NCBI GenBank assembly: GCA_903824855.1
Contig: CAIJYI010000038.1
Coordinates: forward strand, 1-36,251
Direction: 5' to 3'
Source of the DNA: an uncultured bacterium
GTDB lineage: Bacteria > Patescibacteriota > Minisyncoccia > Phycocordibacterales > CAIJYI01
DNA: 36,251 nt
Part shown: positions 21,472 through 30,545 of the stretch, piece by piece
How the letters are laid out: each line of letters starts with the position of its first letter
Position numbering within the stretch: the stretch's first letter is position 1
Program-made: the position numbers and the translations under genes
The notes under the pieces: model-generated
Told to the model about the DNA's origin: nothing
The model's database searches: none
Seen by the model: the letters and a program-made list of their open reading frames with translations, nothing else

Positions 21472-24015
21472 TTAGCTTTCGTCGGTTGTGTAGTCTATCA
21501 GAGCTTCCAAAAGAAGTTTCTGAACAATATCAATGAGCGAAGCGCTTTCGGTAAAAAGTTTTTGCTTTGCGGCAAAAGAGTTTTTTACTTTTTTCACTTC
21601 TATCATTCCGACGAGTGCATCATTAAGAGTTGCGATGAAAATCATTTCTTTCGCATAATCAATATTTGTAATGCGAGAAATCTCATCGCTCGGTAAATGA
21701 TATGATCGAAAGAGAGCATCATCCTCTTGCGCTACAGAGCGAACCTTAATGGGGAAAGAAAAATATCTTTCCTTAGATTCTTTATTGTATTGGTGAGGAT
21801 ATGGACGTATTGCAGGAAACCCTTGTTTTCCTTCGGGGTGAAGTTCAATACGGGCATCAAGCGCAACAATTTCTTTATCAGACGCAAAGAGCGGGTTGAT
21901 ATCGCATTCGGAAATTTCAGGATAATCCGTTACCAGACGTGAAAGATTTACCAAAACTTCGGTAATTTTTTCTAAGTCTGCGGAAGCTTTTCCTCTCGCA
22001 CCTTTCAGTGCTTTGAAGATTTTTGTTTTTTCCATAATATTCCGTGCAGAAATACTGTTTAAAGGCGGTATTGCTATCGCTTTGTCTTTCAGAATTTCAG
22101 TGAGCGTTCCGCCCCAACCGAACATAATTACCGGACCCCATTGAGGATCGGTTTTTGTTCCAAGAATGACTTCGTATCCGTCAGATAATTTTATCATCGG
22201 AGAAACGGTGACTCCCTGAAAATGTTCAGCACCGATTTTTTTCGTAACATCTTCCCGTATTTCGCGGAAAGCGTTTGCGACTTCATCGTCGTTATGAAGA
22301 TTTAACTTAACTCCGCCGACATCGGTTTTATGACTGATGGTTTTGGAATAAAGTTTTACCACTACGGGGTAGCCAATATCTTTGGCCGCATAGACCGCAG
22401 TTACTTCTGTTTCCGCTAACGTTGATGTGACCGTTGGAATTCCATAAGATGAAAATACTTTCATCGCTTCGTCTGTCGTTAGGGCAGTACGTCCATCGGC
22501 ACGAACTTGAGCGAGTACGTTTTTCACTTCACCGCAACAAGGAGAAAAAGGAATTGCTTTTGGAACCTTTTTTATTTCCGTTGCCAGTTTTTGCCCTTCA
22601 ACTAAATATTGAATTGCACGAACGGCTTGGTCGGGGTCGTTGATGTTTGGAATATTCGCATCGCAAAGAATATCGCGCGCTTTTTTCATAAGTCCATCAC
22701 CAAGTTTCCAATCGTCGCCACCCATAAAGCTCGCAACTACCGGTTTACCATTTCCAACTTCTCGAATTGTGTCAGCAATAGCTTGCGCTACGTGATCGGG
22801 TCGAACAGTTATAATGGCAGCCAATGTGACGTGAAGAATATCCACTTCAGGAGCTTCCAATAAAATCTTTGTTGATTCGCCGTATTCTTTTGAACCGACA
22901 CCACCGGTCATATCGATAGGGTTGCCGTGACTCCAAATTGGAGGAAGCACCTTATTGAGTTTTTCCAGAGTTTCAGTTGAAAGTTCGGTTAATTTACCGT
23001 GAGCCGTTGCAAATGCATCGGTCGCGATAACACCTGGACCGCCTGCGTGTGAAAGAAGAGCCACCTTTTCTTGTCCTTCCGCAAGTTTTATCTTATCGGA
23101 AAGTAGCATAACGTTGTAGAAATCCGCGATGGAATCTACTCGTGGTATGCCGGCTCTTTGCATCGCCGCTTCAAAAACATCATCAGATCCGACGAGCGAA
23201 CCTGTGTGAGATTTTGCCGCAGCACCTGCCGCTTCTGTTTTGCCCGGTTTTATAACCGCAACAAATTTTCCTGCGTCGCGAAGCATTTTTGCCGCACTCA
23301 TAAAATCACGAGCATCATTTACTGTTTCCATATACATGAGGACGCTCTCAGTGAGAGGGTCGGTCGCTGCAAAGGCAAGTAAATCGTTCATGTTAACATC
23401 TGCGCCTGAGCCGATACTTACGACTCGGCTAAAACCAAAATGTTGAGTGAGCGCTTGGCATGCTACAGGAGCAGCCATACCTCCACTTTGAGTGAAGAAT
23501 GCTACTGAACCTTTTGGCGGTTGAGAACAAACGAATGTCGGATTGAAGTTGTGATGAGGGGAAATGACACCGAGACAGTTTGTCCCGACAAGTCGTATTC
23601 CTTTCAATGCTTCAACAATTTTTCTTTCGCGTTCTTTTCCTTCAGGACCGGCTTCAGAGAAACCGGCAGTCGGCATGACGATGGCTTTTACACCTCTTTT
23701 GTGACACTGTTCGATTACTTTTATAATCGATTCATAATGTGCCGCGCCGATGGTAATAACAACGCAGTCAATTTTTTCTTCCGGAATTGAGAGAATATCA
23801 GGATAAGCCTTTATCCCGAGAACTGTTTCTCGTTTAGGATTTATCGGATAAACTTTTCGTCCGTCTATCGCTCCGGCGAGTAAGTTTTCAAACATACCGC
23901 GGGTAACAGCAGGGACGCCGGGAGAATTTTCAGATTCTGATGCGCCTACGTGTGCAACAATCATGGGGTTGAATAATTCATTCAAACCATTGGTATTTAG
24001 ACCTTTTTTAGACAT
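21472..24015 (-). CDS. ADP-forming acetyl-CoA synthetase (fused alpha-beta) with degenerate GNAT-like tail
   Basis: 847 aa from the ATG at 24015 (AAGGAGG 7 nt upstream). Domain order: CoA-binding Rossmann domain (VAHVGASESENSPG, YPINPKRETVLGIKAY), succinyl-CoA-synthetase-like domains with the phospho-His segment AAKSHTGSLVGSD, then the ATP-grasp beta part (DIGYPVVVKLYSKTISHKTDVGGV, quoted in part). It makes acetate and ATP from acetyl-CoA, ADP and Pi, the main substrate-level ATP step of archaeal-type fermentation. The last roughly 85 residues (IKVRSVAQEDDALFRSYHLPS; ISRITNIDYAKEMIFIA) resemble the start of the GNAT acetyltransferase domain of protein-acetyltransferase relatives, but the acetyl-CoA loop is absent, so it is probably a relic. 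Works with the por genes downstream on this strand. Confidence 0.92.
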   Translation of the reverse strand: MSKKGLNTNGLNELFNPMIVAHVGASESENSPGVPAVTRGMFENLLAGAIDGRKVYPINPKRETVLGIKAYPDILSIPEEKIDCVVITIGAAHYESIIKVIEQCHKRGVKAIVMPTAGFSEAGPEGKERERKIVEALKGIRLVGTNCLGVISPHHNFNPTFVCSQPPKGSVAFFTQSGGMAAPVACQALTQHFGFSRVVSIGSGADVNMNDLLAFAATDPLTESVLMYMETVNDARDFMSAAKMLRDAGKFVAVIKPGKTEAAGAAAKSHTGSLVGSDDVFEAAMQRAGIPRVDSIADFYNVMLLSDKIKLAEGQEKVALLSHAGGPGVIATDAFATAHGKLTELSTETLEKLNKVLPPIWSHGNPIDMTGGVGSKEYGESTKILLEAPEVDILHVTLAAIITVRPDHVAQAIADTIREVGNGKPVVASFMGGDDWKLGDGLMKKARDILCDANIPNINDPDQAVRAIQYLVEGQKLATEIKKVPKAIPFSPCCGEVKNVLAQVRADGRTALTTDEAMKVFSSYGIPTVTSTLAETEVTAVYAAKDIGYPVVVKLYSKTISHKTDVGGVKLNLHNDDEVANAFREIREDVTKKIGAEHFQGVTVSPMIKLSDGYEVILGTKTDPQWGPVIMFGWGGTLTEILKDKAIAIPPLNSISARNIMEKTKIFKALKGARGKASADLEKITEVLVNLSRLVTDYPEISECDINPLFASDKEIVALDARIELHPEGKQGFPAIRPYPHQYNKESKERYFSFPIKVRSVAQEDDALFRSYHLPSDEISRITNIDYAKEMIFIATLNDALVGMIEVKKVKNSFAAKQKLFTESASLIDIVQKLLLEALIDYTTDES

Positions 24016-24061
24016 TTTCTGCCTCCTTTTCAAATTTCAAACTACCAAAATATCCGATGTC

Positions 24062-24090
24062 ATCCTATCACTCTTATTGATAAATGTCAA
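24062..24090 (-). promoter_or_regulatory. Promoter of ADP-forming acetyl-CoA synthetase gene
   Basis: TTGACA (24085-24090), 17-bp spacer, TAGGAT (24062-24067). The leader of about 40 nt carries AAGGAGG. Confidence 0.65.
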
Positions 24091-24111
24091 ATAAATATAT
24101 AAGTACTAGTT

Positions 24112-24181
24112 CATCATTCTGGACATGATTCAGAATCCACGTTGTTCGGACGTGGATTCCAGATCGCGGTCTGGAATGACG
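24112..24181. repeat. Dispersed palindromic repeat, copy 2
   Basis: CATCATTCTGGACATGATTC to GGTCTGGAATGACG, with ATCCACG / CGTGGAT inner arms. Lies between the acetyl-CoA synthetase promoter and the terminator of nfnB. Confidence 0.85.
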
Positions 24182-24203
24182 GATGAGGAGCTGTGAGTCG
24201 ACG

Positions 24204-24233
24204 TAAAAAAACACCCCGAAATTAATCGGGGTG
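24204..24233 (-). terminator. Terminator of nfnAB-like operon
   Basis: CACCCCGA / TCGGGGTG stem with a 6-nt loop; on the minus strand it is followed by TTTTTTT. Confidence 0.88.
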
Positions 24234-24258
24234 GGTTCATTTAATACACGCCGGTGTA

Positions 24259-25719
24259 TTAAGTTATTGGCTTAAACTCTTCAGATGTTGGCCATTGCCA
24301 TTTATCTTTGAGATATTGGTCAATCGTGCGGGCTGCAGTTTTTCCGTCGCCCATTGCGAGGATAACGGTTGCGCCACCACGTGCGGTATCACCGCCTGAC
24401 CAGACGCCGGGAATAGAAGTTCTTCCGTGATCGTCAACTCGTAAGTTTCCGATTTTCCCGTATTTAATTTCGGGAATTGCGCTTTGGATTACTGTGTTTG
24501 GTTTTTGGCCAATCGCGGTAATAACCAATTCGGCTGGAATGATAAATTCTGATCCGGGGATTATTATTGGACGTTTACGTCCGGAGGCATCGGCCTCTCC
24601 CATTTTTGTACGTACGCATCTTACGCCGGCAACTTTTCCTGCTTCGCTCAAAATTTCGAGTGGCGCGACTTGTTCTTGGAGAGTAACCCCTTCTTCAAGT
24701 GCGTGCTCAATCTCAACTTTACGAGCGGGCATTTCTTCTCGTGTACGACGGTAAGCAATAGTGATATTTGCATCACCATATTTTTCCATACCGACACGTT
24801 TTGAAGAACGTGCTGCGTCCATTGCTACGTTACCGCCTCCGAAAACGACGACGTTTTTGAAATCGGTAAGGTGTGTTTCGTAAGAAGGGTCATAACCATG
24901 CATCAAGTTGACGCGGGTTAGCCATTCGTTTGCGGTCATGCTACCGGGTCTGTCTTGTCCCGGAATTCCGAGAGTTGAAGGTTCACCGGCGCCGGTCGCA
25001 AAGAATACGGCATCGTAGTCAGCTAAAAGTTCGGGGATAGTTTTTTTATCAATGAACATGTCGTTGATAAGTTCTATTCCGCCAAAGCTAAGAATATAAT
25101 CCACTTCATTCTTCACAATTTTTTTAGGAAGACGAAATTCGGGAATACCGTACACGAGTACGCCACCGGGAAGATGGAATGCTTCAAACATCGCAACGCG
25201 GTGTCCGTGCATTCTCAAATATGCGGCAGCTGTCAGACCGGCAGGACCGGAACCGACGACGGCGACACATTTTCCTGTGTCAGGCATCAATGATGGAACT
25301 CTTGGTCCGCCATGATCTCTTTCCCATTCCCACAAGAAGCGTTCAATCGCTCCGATAGAAATAGATTCGCCTTTTTTACCGAGTGAACATCCCAACTCGC
25401 ATTGTACGTTTTGCGGACAAACGAGACCGGTTATTCCAAAAAGAATGTTGCTTTGTCGATACATATCGACCGCTTTTTGATACCATCCTTTTTGAACAAA
25501 TTCCAAAATTCTTGGAACGGGAACTTCAACGGGGCAAAGTGAAATACATGCTTGCCGTTTATCTTGCAAACAGCGTGACGCTTCTTTGCAGGCGGCTTCT
25601 TCGCAGATACCTGTTTCGACTTGCTTCCAGTTTTTATTTCTTTCATCAGCCGGAAGCGTTGGCATTTCTGGACGACCGAGCTGTGCAGGGCGCCTTGTTG
25701 TTTTTTCTTCTTCGCTCAT
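24259..25719 (-). CDS. NfnB-like/GltD-like NADPH-dependent flavoprotein, iron-sulphur and FAD subunit
   Basis: 486 aa. The N-terminal Cys-rich domain (CEEAACKEASRCLQDKRQAC, ISLCPVEVPVPR, GLVCPQNVQCELGC) binds two 4Fe-4S clusters. FAD motif VAVVGSGPAGLTAAAYL near residue 150, NADPH-binding VVVFGGGNVAMDAAR, YRRTREEMPAR, and the closing GVWSGGDTARGGATVILAMG follow. This is the glutamate-synthase-small-subunit/NfnB/sulphide-dehydrogenase alpha fold. It overlaps the upstream gene by 4 bp (ATGA), and that gene is an NfnA-type partner, so the pair is best read as NADH-dependent ferredoxin:NADP+ oxidoreductase rather than GltD; no gltB is present. It would link ferredoxin from the por complex to the NAD(P)H pools. 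Confidence 0.87.
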   Translation of the reverse strand: MSEEEKTTRRPAQLGRPEMPTLPADERNKNWKQVETGICEEAACKEASRCLQDKRQACISLCPVEVPVPRILEFVQKGWYQKAVDMYRQSNILFGITGLVCPQNVQCELGCSLGKKGESISIGAIERFLWEWERDHGGPRVPSLMPDTGKCVAVVGSGPAGLTAAAYLRMHGHRVAMFEAFHLPGGVLVYGIPEFRLPKKIVKNEVDYILSFGGIELINDMFIDKKTIPELLADYDAVFFATGAGEPSTLGIPGQDRPGSMTANEWLTRVNLMHGYDPSYETHLTDFKNVVVFGGGNVAMDAARSSKRVGMEKYGDANITIAYRRTREEMPARKVEIEHALEEGVTLQEQVAPLEILSEAGKVAGVRCVRTKMGEADASGRKRPIIIPGSEFIIPAELVITAIGQKPNTVIQSAIPEIKYGKIGNLRVDDHGRTSIPGVWSGGDTARGGATVILAMGDGKTAARTIDQYLKDKWQWPTSEEFKPIT

Positions 25720-26660
25720 GATTGCGCTTCCTCTTGCAGAGAATACTTACTGTATTCGATTGTTTTTCTGAATTGTTCGAGGGCTTGGGCTTCTTGCGTT
25801 CTGAATTGGTTTAATCTCAATTTGAGAGTAGCCCAATCAATAGTGTTGCCGTCAACTTCAGGGCCGTCTACACATAAACGAAATGTTTTTTCGCCGACGT
25901 TGTATTGGCATCCGAAGCACATTCCTGTGCCGTCTATCATCATCGCAACAGCGCTGGCAATATAGTGTACATTGCGAGGTTTTGTTTCTGTTGCAAGAAC
26001 TTCTAGCATAGGGAGTGGACCGACACCGAAGACGTGAGAAAGTTGTTTAGCTTCTCCCAAATAATCCATAAGTGCGATAAAAGGAGGAGTTACTCTTCCT
26101 TGAATACGACCTTCTTTTATTTCGCCTTCTTCGATACAAACAATTAACTTATCAACGTATGGACGAATTTTTTCTTCCCAGAATAGGAATTTTTCTTCGC
26201 GTGCACCGAGGATAAGAATGATTTTATTTCCGGCTTCTTTCAAAGCGCGAACGACGGGGAACATAGGAGCGACACCGACACCGCCGGCGACGCAAAGAAT
26301 GGTTCCGTCATATTTTTTAATTTCAGACGCAACACCGAGAGCACCACGAACAGAATAGAGTGTATCGCCGACTTCGAGGGCAGCCATTCTCATAGTTGAA
26401 ACACCAACTGCTTGAAATACAAGAGTGAGTGTTCCTTTTTCTTGATCATAGTCTGCAATAGTGAGCGGTACTGATTTACCTTTTTCATGAACAATAACGT
26501 TCACGAATCGTCCGGGTTCTGCGGTGTGTATTGCTCTTGGAGCATACACGCCTATTTCATATATTTTTGGGGCCAATCGTTTTTTCCAGAGAATGGTATT
26601 CTCAGGATAGAGCATTGGCGCTGCCAAAAGTTCACGAATAGTTGGCTTTTGGTGTGACAT
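25716..26660 (-). CDS. NfnA-like ferredoxin-NADP reductase/SudB subunit
   Basis: 314 aa. The FAD-binding front half includes PGRFVNVIVHEKGKSVPLTIADYD (quoted in part; R-x-F-V and PLT flavin contacts). The NAD-binding part is TILCVAGGVGVAPMFPVVRAL. The 2Fe-2S ligands are in the C-terminal DGTGMCFGCQYNV and FRLCVDGPEVDG (D/C-x-x-C-C pattern of the PyrK/NfnA family). The last roughly 30 residues are helical and extend past the usual end. Translationally coupled to nfnB by a 4-bp overlap. AGGAGG lies just before the ATG. PyrK is the main alternative, but there is no pyrD and the partner subunit decides. Confidence 0.87.
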   Translation of the reverse strand: MSHQKPTIRELLAAPMLYPENTILWKKRLAPKIYEIGVYAPRAIHTAEPGRFVNVIVHEKGKSVPLTIADYDQEKGTLTLVFQAVGVSTMRMAALEVGDTLYSVRGALGVASEIKKYDGTILCVAGGVGVAPMFPVVRALKEAGNKIILILGAREEKFLFWEEKIRPYVDKLIVCIEEGEIKEGRIQGRVTPPFIALMDYLGEAKQLSHVFGVGPLPMLEVLATETKPRNVHYIASAVAMMIDGTGMCFGCQYNVGEKTFRLCVDGPEVDGNTIDWATLKLRLNQFRTQEAQALEQFRKTIEYSKYSLQEEAQS

Positions 26661-26802
26661 GATTCCTCCTTTGTTTTGAGGGTAAAATGGAATTTTTTTG
26701 TATCATTTTGTCAAAAAACTCTCTATAACGCTTGTTCTTTAGAAACAAGTTCCTGACTATCTTGTACCACAAAGTTTGAGATTGTGCAAGGGGTGTAGCT
26801 GT

Positions 26803-26872
26803 CGTCATTCTGGACTTGATCCAGAATCCACGTTGGCCGGACGTGGATTCCAGATCGCGGTCTGGAATGACG
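26803..26872. repeat. Dispersed palindromic repeat, copy 3
   Basis: CGTCATTCTGGACTTGATCC to GGTCTGGAATGACG; arms match over nearly the whole length. Lies upstream of nfnA, between it and the aminotransferase terminator, in an intergenic region of about 275 bp where I see no gene; the 62-aa ORF there merely reads through the repeat. Confidence 0.85.
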
Positions 26873-26896
26873 GACTGGTGTTGTGTTATGTCTAAT

Positions 26897-26928
26897 TAAA
26901 AAAACCGACATGAATTACCATGTCGGTG
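26897..26928 (-). terminator. Terminator of aminotransferase gene
   Basis: ACCGACATG / CATGTCGGT perfect stem around AATTAC; on the minus strand it is followed by TTTTTTT. It lies 7 bp past the stop codon (26935) that would be used if the frameshift were repaired. Confidence 0.88.
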
Positions 26929-26966
26929 TTGTTGTTATTTAGCAACGGCTTCTTTAAGAACCTTCG

Positions 26967-28160
26967 CTAAACGTTTAATACCTTCTTCGTTTTTTCCGGA
27001 TTATTGTAGGAGAAGTTAAGGCGCATAGTATGCAAACCGTCTTCAACTTTATTCGGATAAAATGCAACGCCGGGAACATACGCAACTCCATTTTCAATTG
27101 CTTTCTCGAAAATTTCGGTGGTATTTACGATGCTAGGAACGGTAACCCAGAGGAAGAGACCTCCTTCGGGGCGAGTCCAGATAACATCTTTCGGCATATG
27201 TTTGTCCATCGCGGTCAACATTGCGTCGCGACGTTCCTTGTAAAGAACGCGAACATTTGCAACGTGATCTTTTAACATTCCGCTGGTGTAGATTTTATGA
27301 ACAGCCATTTGCAGAAGCATACTGGTGAATAAGTCAGAACTTTGTTTCGCCAAAACATTCTTGCTGATAACCGCTTCCGGTGCCACGACCCAAGCGCAAC
27401 GAAGGCCCGGTGCCAATGTTTTGGAAACTGTTCCAAGATAGAATGTATTATCTTTTGCTAATGATACGATTGGAGCGACATCTTTTCCTTCATAACGAAG
27501 ATTTCCATATGGGTCATCTTCAATAATGAAGACACCATATTTTTGTGCAAAATTTGCCAGCTCTTGTCTTCGTTCCAAACTCATTGTTACACCGCCCGGA
27601 TTTTGAAAATTCGGAAGAGCATAAATAAATTTGAAATGATGTTGTCTAAAAAGTTCAGGAAGTAAATCTGTACGCATGCCTTCTTTATCTATCGGGACGG
27701 TACAATATTTTGCTCCATGGAAAGTCCATGTTTGCAAAGCTCCGAGGTAAGTCGGGCCTTCTGTACAGACGACCGTTTTTTCATCAACGAAAAGACGACC
27801 GACCATATCCAAACCTTGTTGCGCGCCATTAGTAATAATGACATTGCCGACTTCGGCAGGAACTCCATATTTGCGCATACTTTCGCAAAGATATTCTTTG
27901 AGAGGTATGTAACCTTCAGTGGTACCGTATTGGAGGGCTTTTGTGCTTTCTTTTTCGAGTACTTCATTGAAGGCCGCTTTTATTTCAGTAACGGGGAACG
28001 CTTCAGGGGCAGGCAAACCGCCGGCGAGTGAAATTATTCCGGGCTGATTGGTAAGCGTCAGCAAATCGCGGATAGCGGAACTTTTTAAATAGGGAACACG
28101 ACCGGCATAACGGCTGTCCCAATCTATGAGTGTTGATTTTTTTTGGTTTTCTTCAGACAT
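26967..28160 (-). CDS. PLP-dependent class I/II aminotransferase, C-terminus frameshifted
   Basis: 397 aa as read. Fold-type I aminotransferase of the 2-aminoadipate (LysN)/MocR-related branch: ISLAGGLPAPEAFP, NGAQQGLDMVGRLF, NPGGVTMS, DDPYGNLRY, and the PLP Lys in LGTVSKTLAPGLRCAW. The end is abnormal. After NFSYNNPEK the frame reads TKKVLNV and stops, whereas the frame reached by adding one A to an A6 run (26990-26995) reads NEEGIKRLAKVLKEAVAK and stops at 26935, a normal helical end for this family, right before the terminator. So the intact gene would span 26935-28160. It is either a sequencing/assembly slip or a true frameshift. AAGGAGG precedes the ATG. It may transaminate pyruvate/glutamate-type substrates beside the por and nfn genes; specificity is unknown. 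Confidence 0.87.
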   Translation of the reverse strand: MSEENQKKSTLIDWDSRYAGRVPYLKSSAIRDLLTLTNQPGIISLAGGLPAPEAFPVTEIKAAFNEVLEKESTKALQYGTTEGYIPLKEYLCESMRKYGVPAEVGNVIITNGAQQGLDMVGRLFVDEKTVVCTEGPTYLGALQTWTFHGAKYCTVPIDKEGMRTDLLPELFRQHHFKFIYALPNFQNPGGVTMSLERRQELANFAQKYGVFIIEDDPYGNLRYEGKDVAPIVSLAKDNTFYLGTVSKTLAPGLRCAWVVAPEAVISKNVLAKQSSDLFTSMLLQMAVHKIYTSGMLKDHVANVRVLYKERRDAMLTAMDKHMPKDVIWTRPEGGLFLWVTVPSIVNTTEIFEKAIENGVAYVPGVAFYPNKVEDGLHTMRLNFSYNNPEKTKKVLNV

Positions 28161-28291
28161 TTTTCCTCCTTATAGAAGAATTGAATCAGTAAAGACCGTT
28201 GTCAAAAAACAGCCATTCCACACTTCTTTTACCATACAATTGAAAAAATGACAAGGGCTGTTGTTTCGCTGGTCAGGAATGGTAACTAAGA

Positions 28292-28322
28292 TAAAAAAAA
28301 GCCCCGATATAAAATCGGGGCT
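28292..28322 (-). terminator. Terminator of por operon
   Basis: AGCCCCGAT / ATCGGGGCT stem, 5-nt loop, then TTTTTTTT on the minus strand. Confidence 0.9.
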
Positions 28323-28344
28323 ATGAATTATTTGTTAATTGAAA

Positions 28345-29337
28345 TTATGAACCGTATGGTTCGCAATCTCTTCTTAACTCTTTCCATTTGTGATCAACTC
28401 TTCTTTGATACGCTGCAACTTTTGCAGGATCAGTGAGAAGATCTTTAAATCTTAGTTGGCTCTTTAGCCATTCTTCGATTGGGTGTACATCTTGTCGTAT
28501 CTCACCACCTTTCCAATATTCAACATATCGTTCGGGTAAATAATCAAGATACCAAACATGTTCCTCGCCAATCTTTCTTACGTGATGAAGCGGGATAACT
28601 CCCGTTTCAATTCCGATGTCACCGATTTCTCGAGCTTTATCAGCAGGATAACCCCAACCGCGAGGACAAGGAGAAATGCATTGTAAAAATGCAGGTCCTT
28701 CTCTTCCGGCTTCAAATGCTTCCTTCGCTTTGTGTTCAATGTCGTGAGGCCACAATGTTGAAAGTGTGGTCATCGCAGCATAAGTAGTCGCAGGTTGGCA
28801 AAGAGCAAGACGAATCAAGTCTTTACCTTGAGCATTTGGTGAAGTAAGAAATCCCTTTGGAGTGGTTGTTGTGTGTGAACCTTTCGGTGAAGTACCGGAA
28901 GATTGCGTTCCTGTGTTTTGATATCCATTATTGTCATAACAGAGATAAACACCGGGGTCGCCACGTTCTAGCCATCCAAGTAAGGAACCCAGACCGATAT
29001 CCGCAGTAGCACCGTCGCCGGCGATACCGAGAACTTGAACATCATTCGTACCTTTTGGTAAACGACCTTTGTTTTTAAGTGCGGTGTAAGCCGCTTCCAT
29101 GCCAGTCATCGCTCCACCCGTTGTTTCAAAAATAACGTGTGTAAAATTTATTTTCCACGCAGTGAGCGGGTAAATATATTGTGCGACGATACTGCAACCG
29201 GAAGCTCCGACAACGATAACTTGTTTCGGATTCGCTGCACCTAAAACGGTAGGTTCAATCGTTTGATTGATGGTACAACCGGCACAAGCCGCTTGACCGT
29301 TGCCGAGTGGGCAAAATTTTTCTTCTTGGTTACTCAT
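28345..29337 (-). CDS. porB: Pyruvate (2-oxoacid):ferredoxin oxidoreductase, beta subunit
   Basis: 330 aa from the ATG at 29337, which has AGGAG upstream and overlaps the alpha-subunit stop by 4 bp (ATGA); the tracked start 10 codons earlier is inside porA. TPP-binding core: GIAGDGATADIGLGSL followed by LCYDNNGYQNTGTQ. The N-terminal Cys residues in FCPLGNGQAACAGC and a later one in CISPCPRGWGYP are candidate 4Fe-4S ligands. It decarboxylates pyruvate and passes electrons to the delta-type domain. Third gene of the porGD-porA-porB unit. Pyruvate is the expected substrate given the acetyl-CoA synthetase nearby, but other 2-oxoacids cannot be excluded. Confidence 0.93.
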   Translation of the reverse strand: MSNQEEKFCPLGNGQAACAGCTINQTIEPTVLGAANPKQVIVVGASGCSIVAQYIYPLTAWKINFTHVIFETTGGAMTGMEAAYTALKNKGRLPKGTNDVQVLGIAGDGATADIGLGSLLGWLERGDPGVYLCYDNNGYQNTGTQSSGTSPKGSHTTTTPKGFLTSPNAQGKDLIRLALCQPATTYAAMTTLSTLWPHDIEHKAKEAFEAGREGPAFLQCISPCPRGWGYPADKAREIGDIGIETGVIPLHHVRKIGEEHVWYLDYLPERYVEYWKGGEIRQDVHPIEEWLKSQLRFKDLLTDPAKVAAYQRRVDHKWKELRRDCEPYGS

Positions 29338-30545
29338 ATTGAGTCTCCTTTTTCTACGCCAACCCATGTTGAACGAATATCATCGTGCCATTTTTTGGGT
29401 GATTTCAAAGATTGGATAATTTCCAAAGCTTGTTCCACTGTAAGAACGCGTCCGCCTAAACTATCAATAAAACTTCGAACAAAAGGTGCCCGAGTTGTAT
29501 TGGTGAGTGAAGTTGCAACGTCTTCGCAGAGTGGAGGCATGGCTGATCCGTAAACGCCGGAACGATCCAATACCGCAACCGCTTTTTTTCCTTGAAGTGC
29601 TTTTCGAACCAAATCCACAGGGAATGGTCTGAATGAAACGACACGCAGTGCGCCGACCTTTTCGCCGTTTGCACGTGCTTGTTTTACCGCTTCTTTAACA
29701 GTACCAAAACGTGAACCCATGGTAACGATGGCATAGTCCGCATCTTCCATTTCATATTCTTCAATAAAAGAATGAACAGGCCAGAAGTTTTTGGAATAAA
29801 AATCCGTTGCTTCTTTGATAACAGTTGGAGCTTTCTCCATAGCATCAACGAGTGCGAATTTTGCTTCCATGAATGCATTCGGAAGCACGAGGCCGCCGGT
29901 TGCATGTGGATGTTCCATATCAAGCATTGAACAAGGTCTGTGGTAGATTCCTAAATATTTACGAAACTCCTCAATACCTTTTTCATTCAAGATTTTATTA
30001 ATAACAGTCGTGTGACTGATTTCAAAACCATCGTAGTTTACCCAAACAGGAAGTTGTATTCTTAAGTCTTCGCCTATTTTAAAAGCGAGGAGAGTAAAGT
30101 CGTAAACTTCTTGCGCGTTTTTCGCGAAGAACATGATAGCTCCGGAATCCCGGAACGGCATGACGTCGCTATGACCAGCGTGGATGTTGATCGGAGCTGA
30201 AATTTCACGGTTAGCCGCGATAATAACAACAGGGCAACGAGCACCGGGCATCGCGTGTAAAAGTTCAGACGCATACGCTAGACCTTGAGAACAGCTTGGC
30301 CCTGCAACTCGAGCACCGCATTGGCTCGCTGTGTAGCAAGCTGAGAATGCTTCAATTTCGCCATGTAATACGCGAACTTCACCGGGAAATTCTCCCGATC
30401 TTTTGAATTCCGCTACATGTTCTGAAACTTGAGTTGATGGGGTGATTTGATATACGGCAACAACGTCAGTGTCCGCGTGGACAATCGCTTTTGCCGCCAT
30501 AAGATTTCCGTCTCCGGGTTGTATGACATACTTTTTGTCAGTCAT
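29334..30545 (-). CDS. porA: Pyruvate (2-oxoacid):ferredoxin oxidoreductase, alpha subunit
   Basis: 403 aa. The N-terminal POR domain I reads AVYQITPSTQVSEHVAEF (the family's Y-x-I-T-P-S), with EIEAFSACYTASQCGARV and PSCSQGLAYASELLH; NREISAPINIHAGHSDVM contains the pyruvate/TPP-facing region. The C-terminal domain II has YAIVTMGSRFGTVKEAV, LRVVSFRPFP and AVLDRSGVYG. Its start overlaps the porGD stop by one base (TAATG) and its end overlaps porB by four, so all three subunits are translationally coupled. Cytoplasmic, oxygen-sensitive complex. Confidence 0.94.
   Translation of the reverse strand: MTDKKYVIQPGDGNLMAAKAIVHADTDVVAVYQITPSTQVSEHVAEFKRSGEFPGEVRVLHGEIEAFSACYTASQCGARVAGPSCSQGLAYASELLHAMPGARCPVVIIAANREISAPINIHAGHSDVMPFRDSGAIMFFAKNAQEVYDFTLLAFKIGEDLRIQLPVWVNYDGFEISHTTVINKILNEKGIEEFRKYLGIYHRPCSMLDMEHPHATGGLVLPNAFMEAKFALVDAMEKAPTVIKEATDFYSKNFWPVHSFIEEYEMEDADYAIVTMGSRFGTVKEAVKQARANGEKVGALRVVSFRPFPVDLVRKALQGKKAVAVLDRSGVYGSAMPPLCEDVATSLTNTTRAPFVRSFIDSLGGRVLTVEQALEIIQSLKSPKKWHDDIRSTWVGVEKGDSI

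Noticed and set aside
24259-26660. Glutamate synthase (gltBD) as the meaning of the flavoprotein pair
   Set aside because: No large gltB-type gene is present, and the partner has the NfnA/PyrK-type 2Fe-2S motif, so NfnAB/SudAB is the better reading.
26723-26911. 62-aa minus ORF between nfnA and the aminotransferase gene
   Set aside because: It is a translation of dispersed repeat copy 3 and the terminator.
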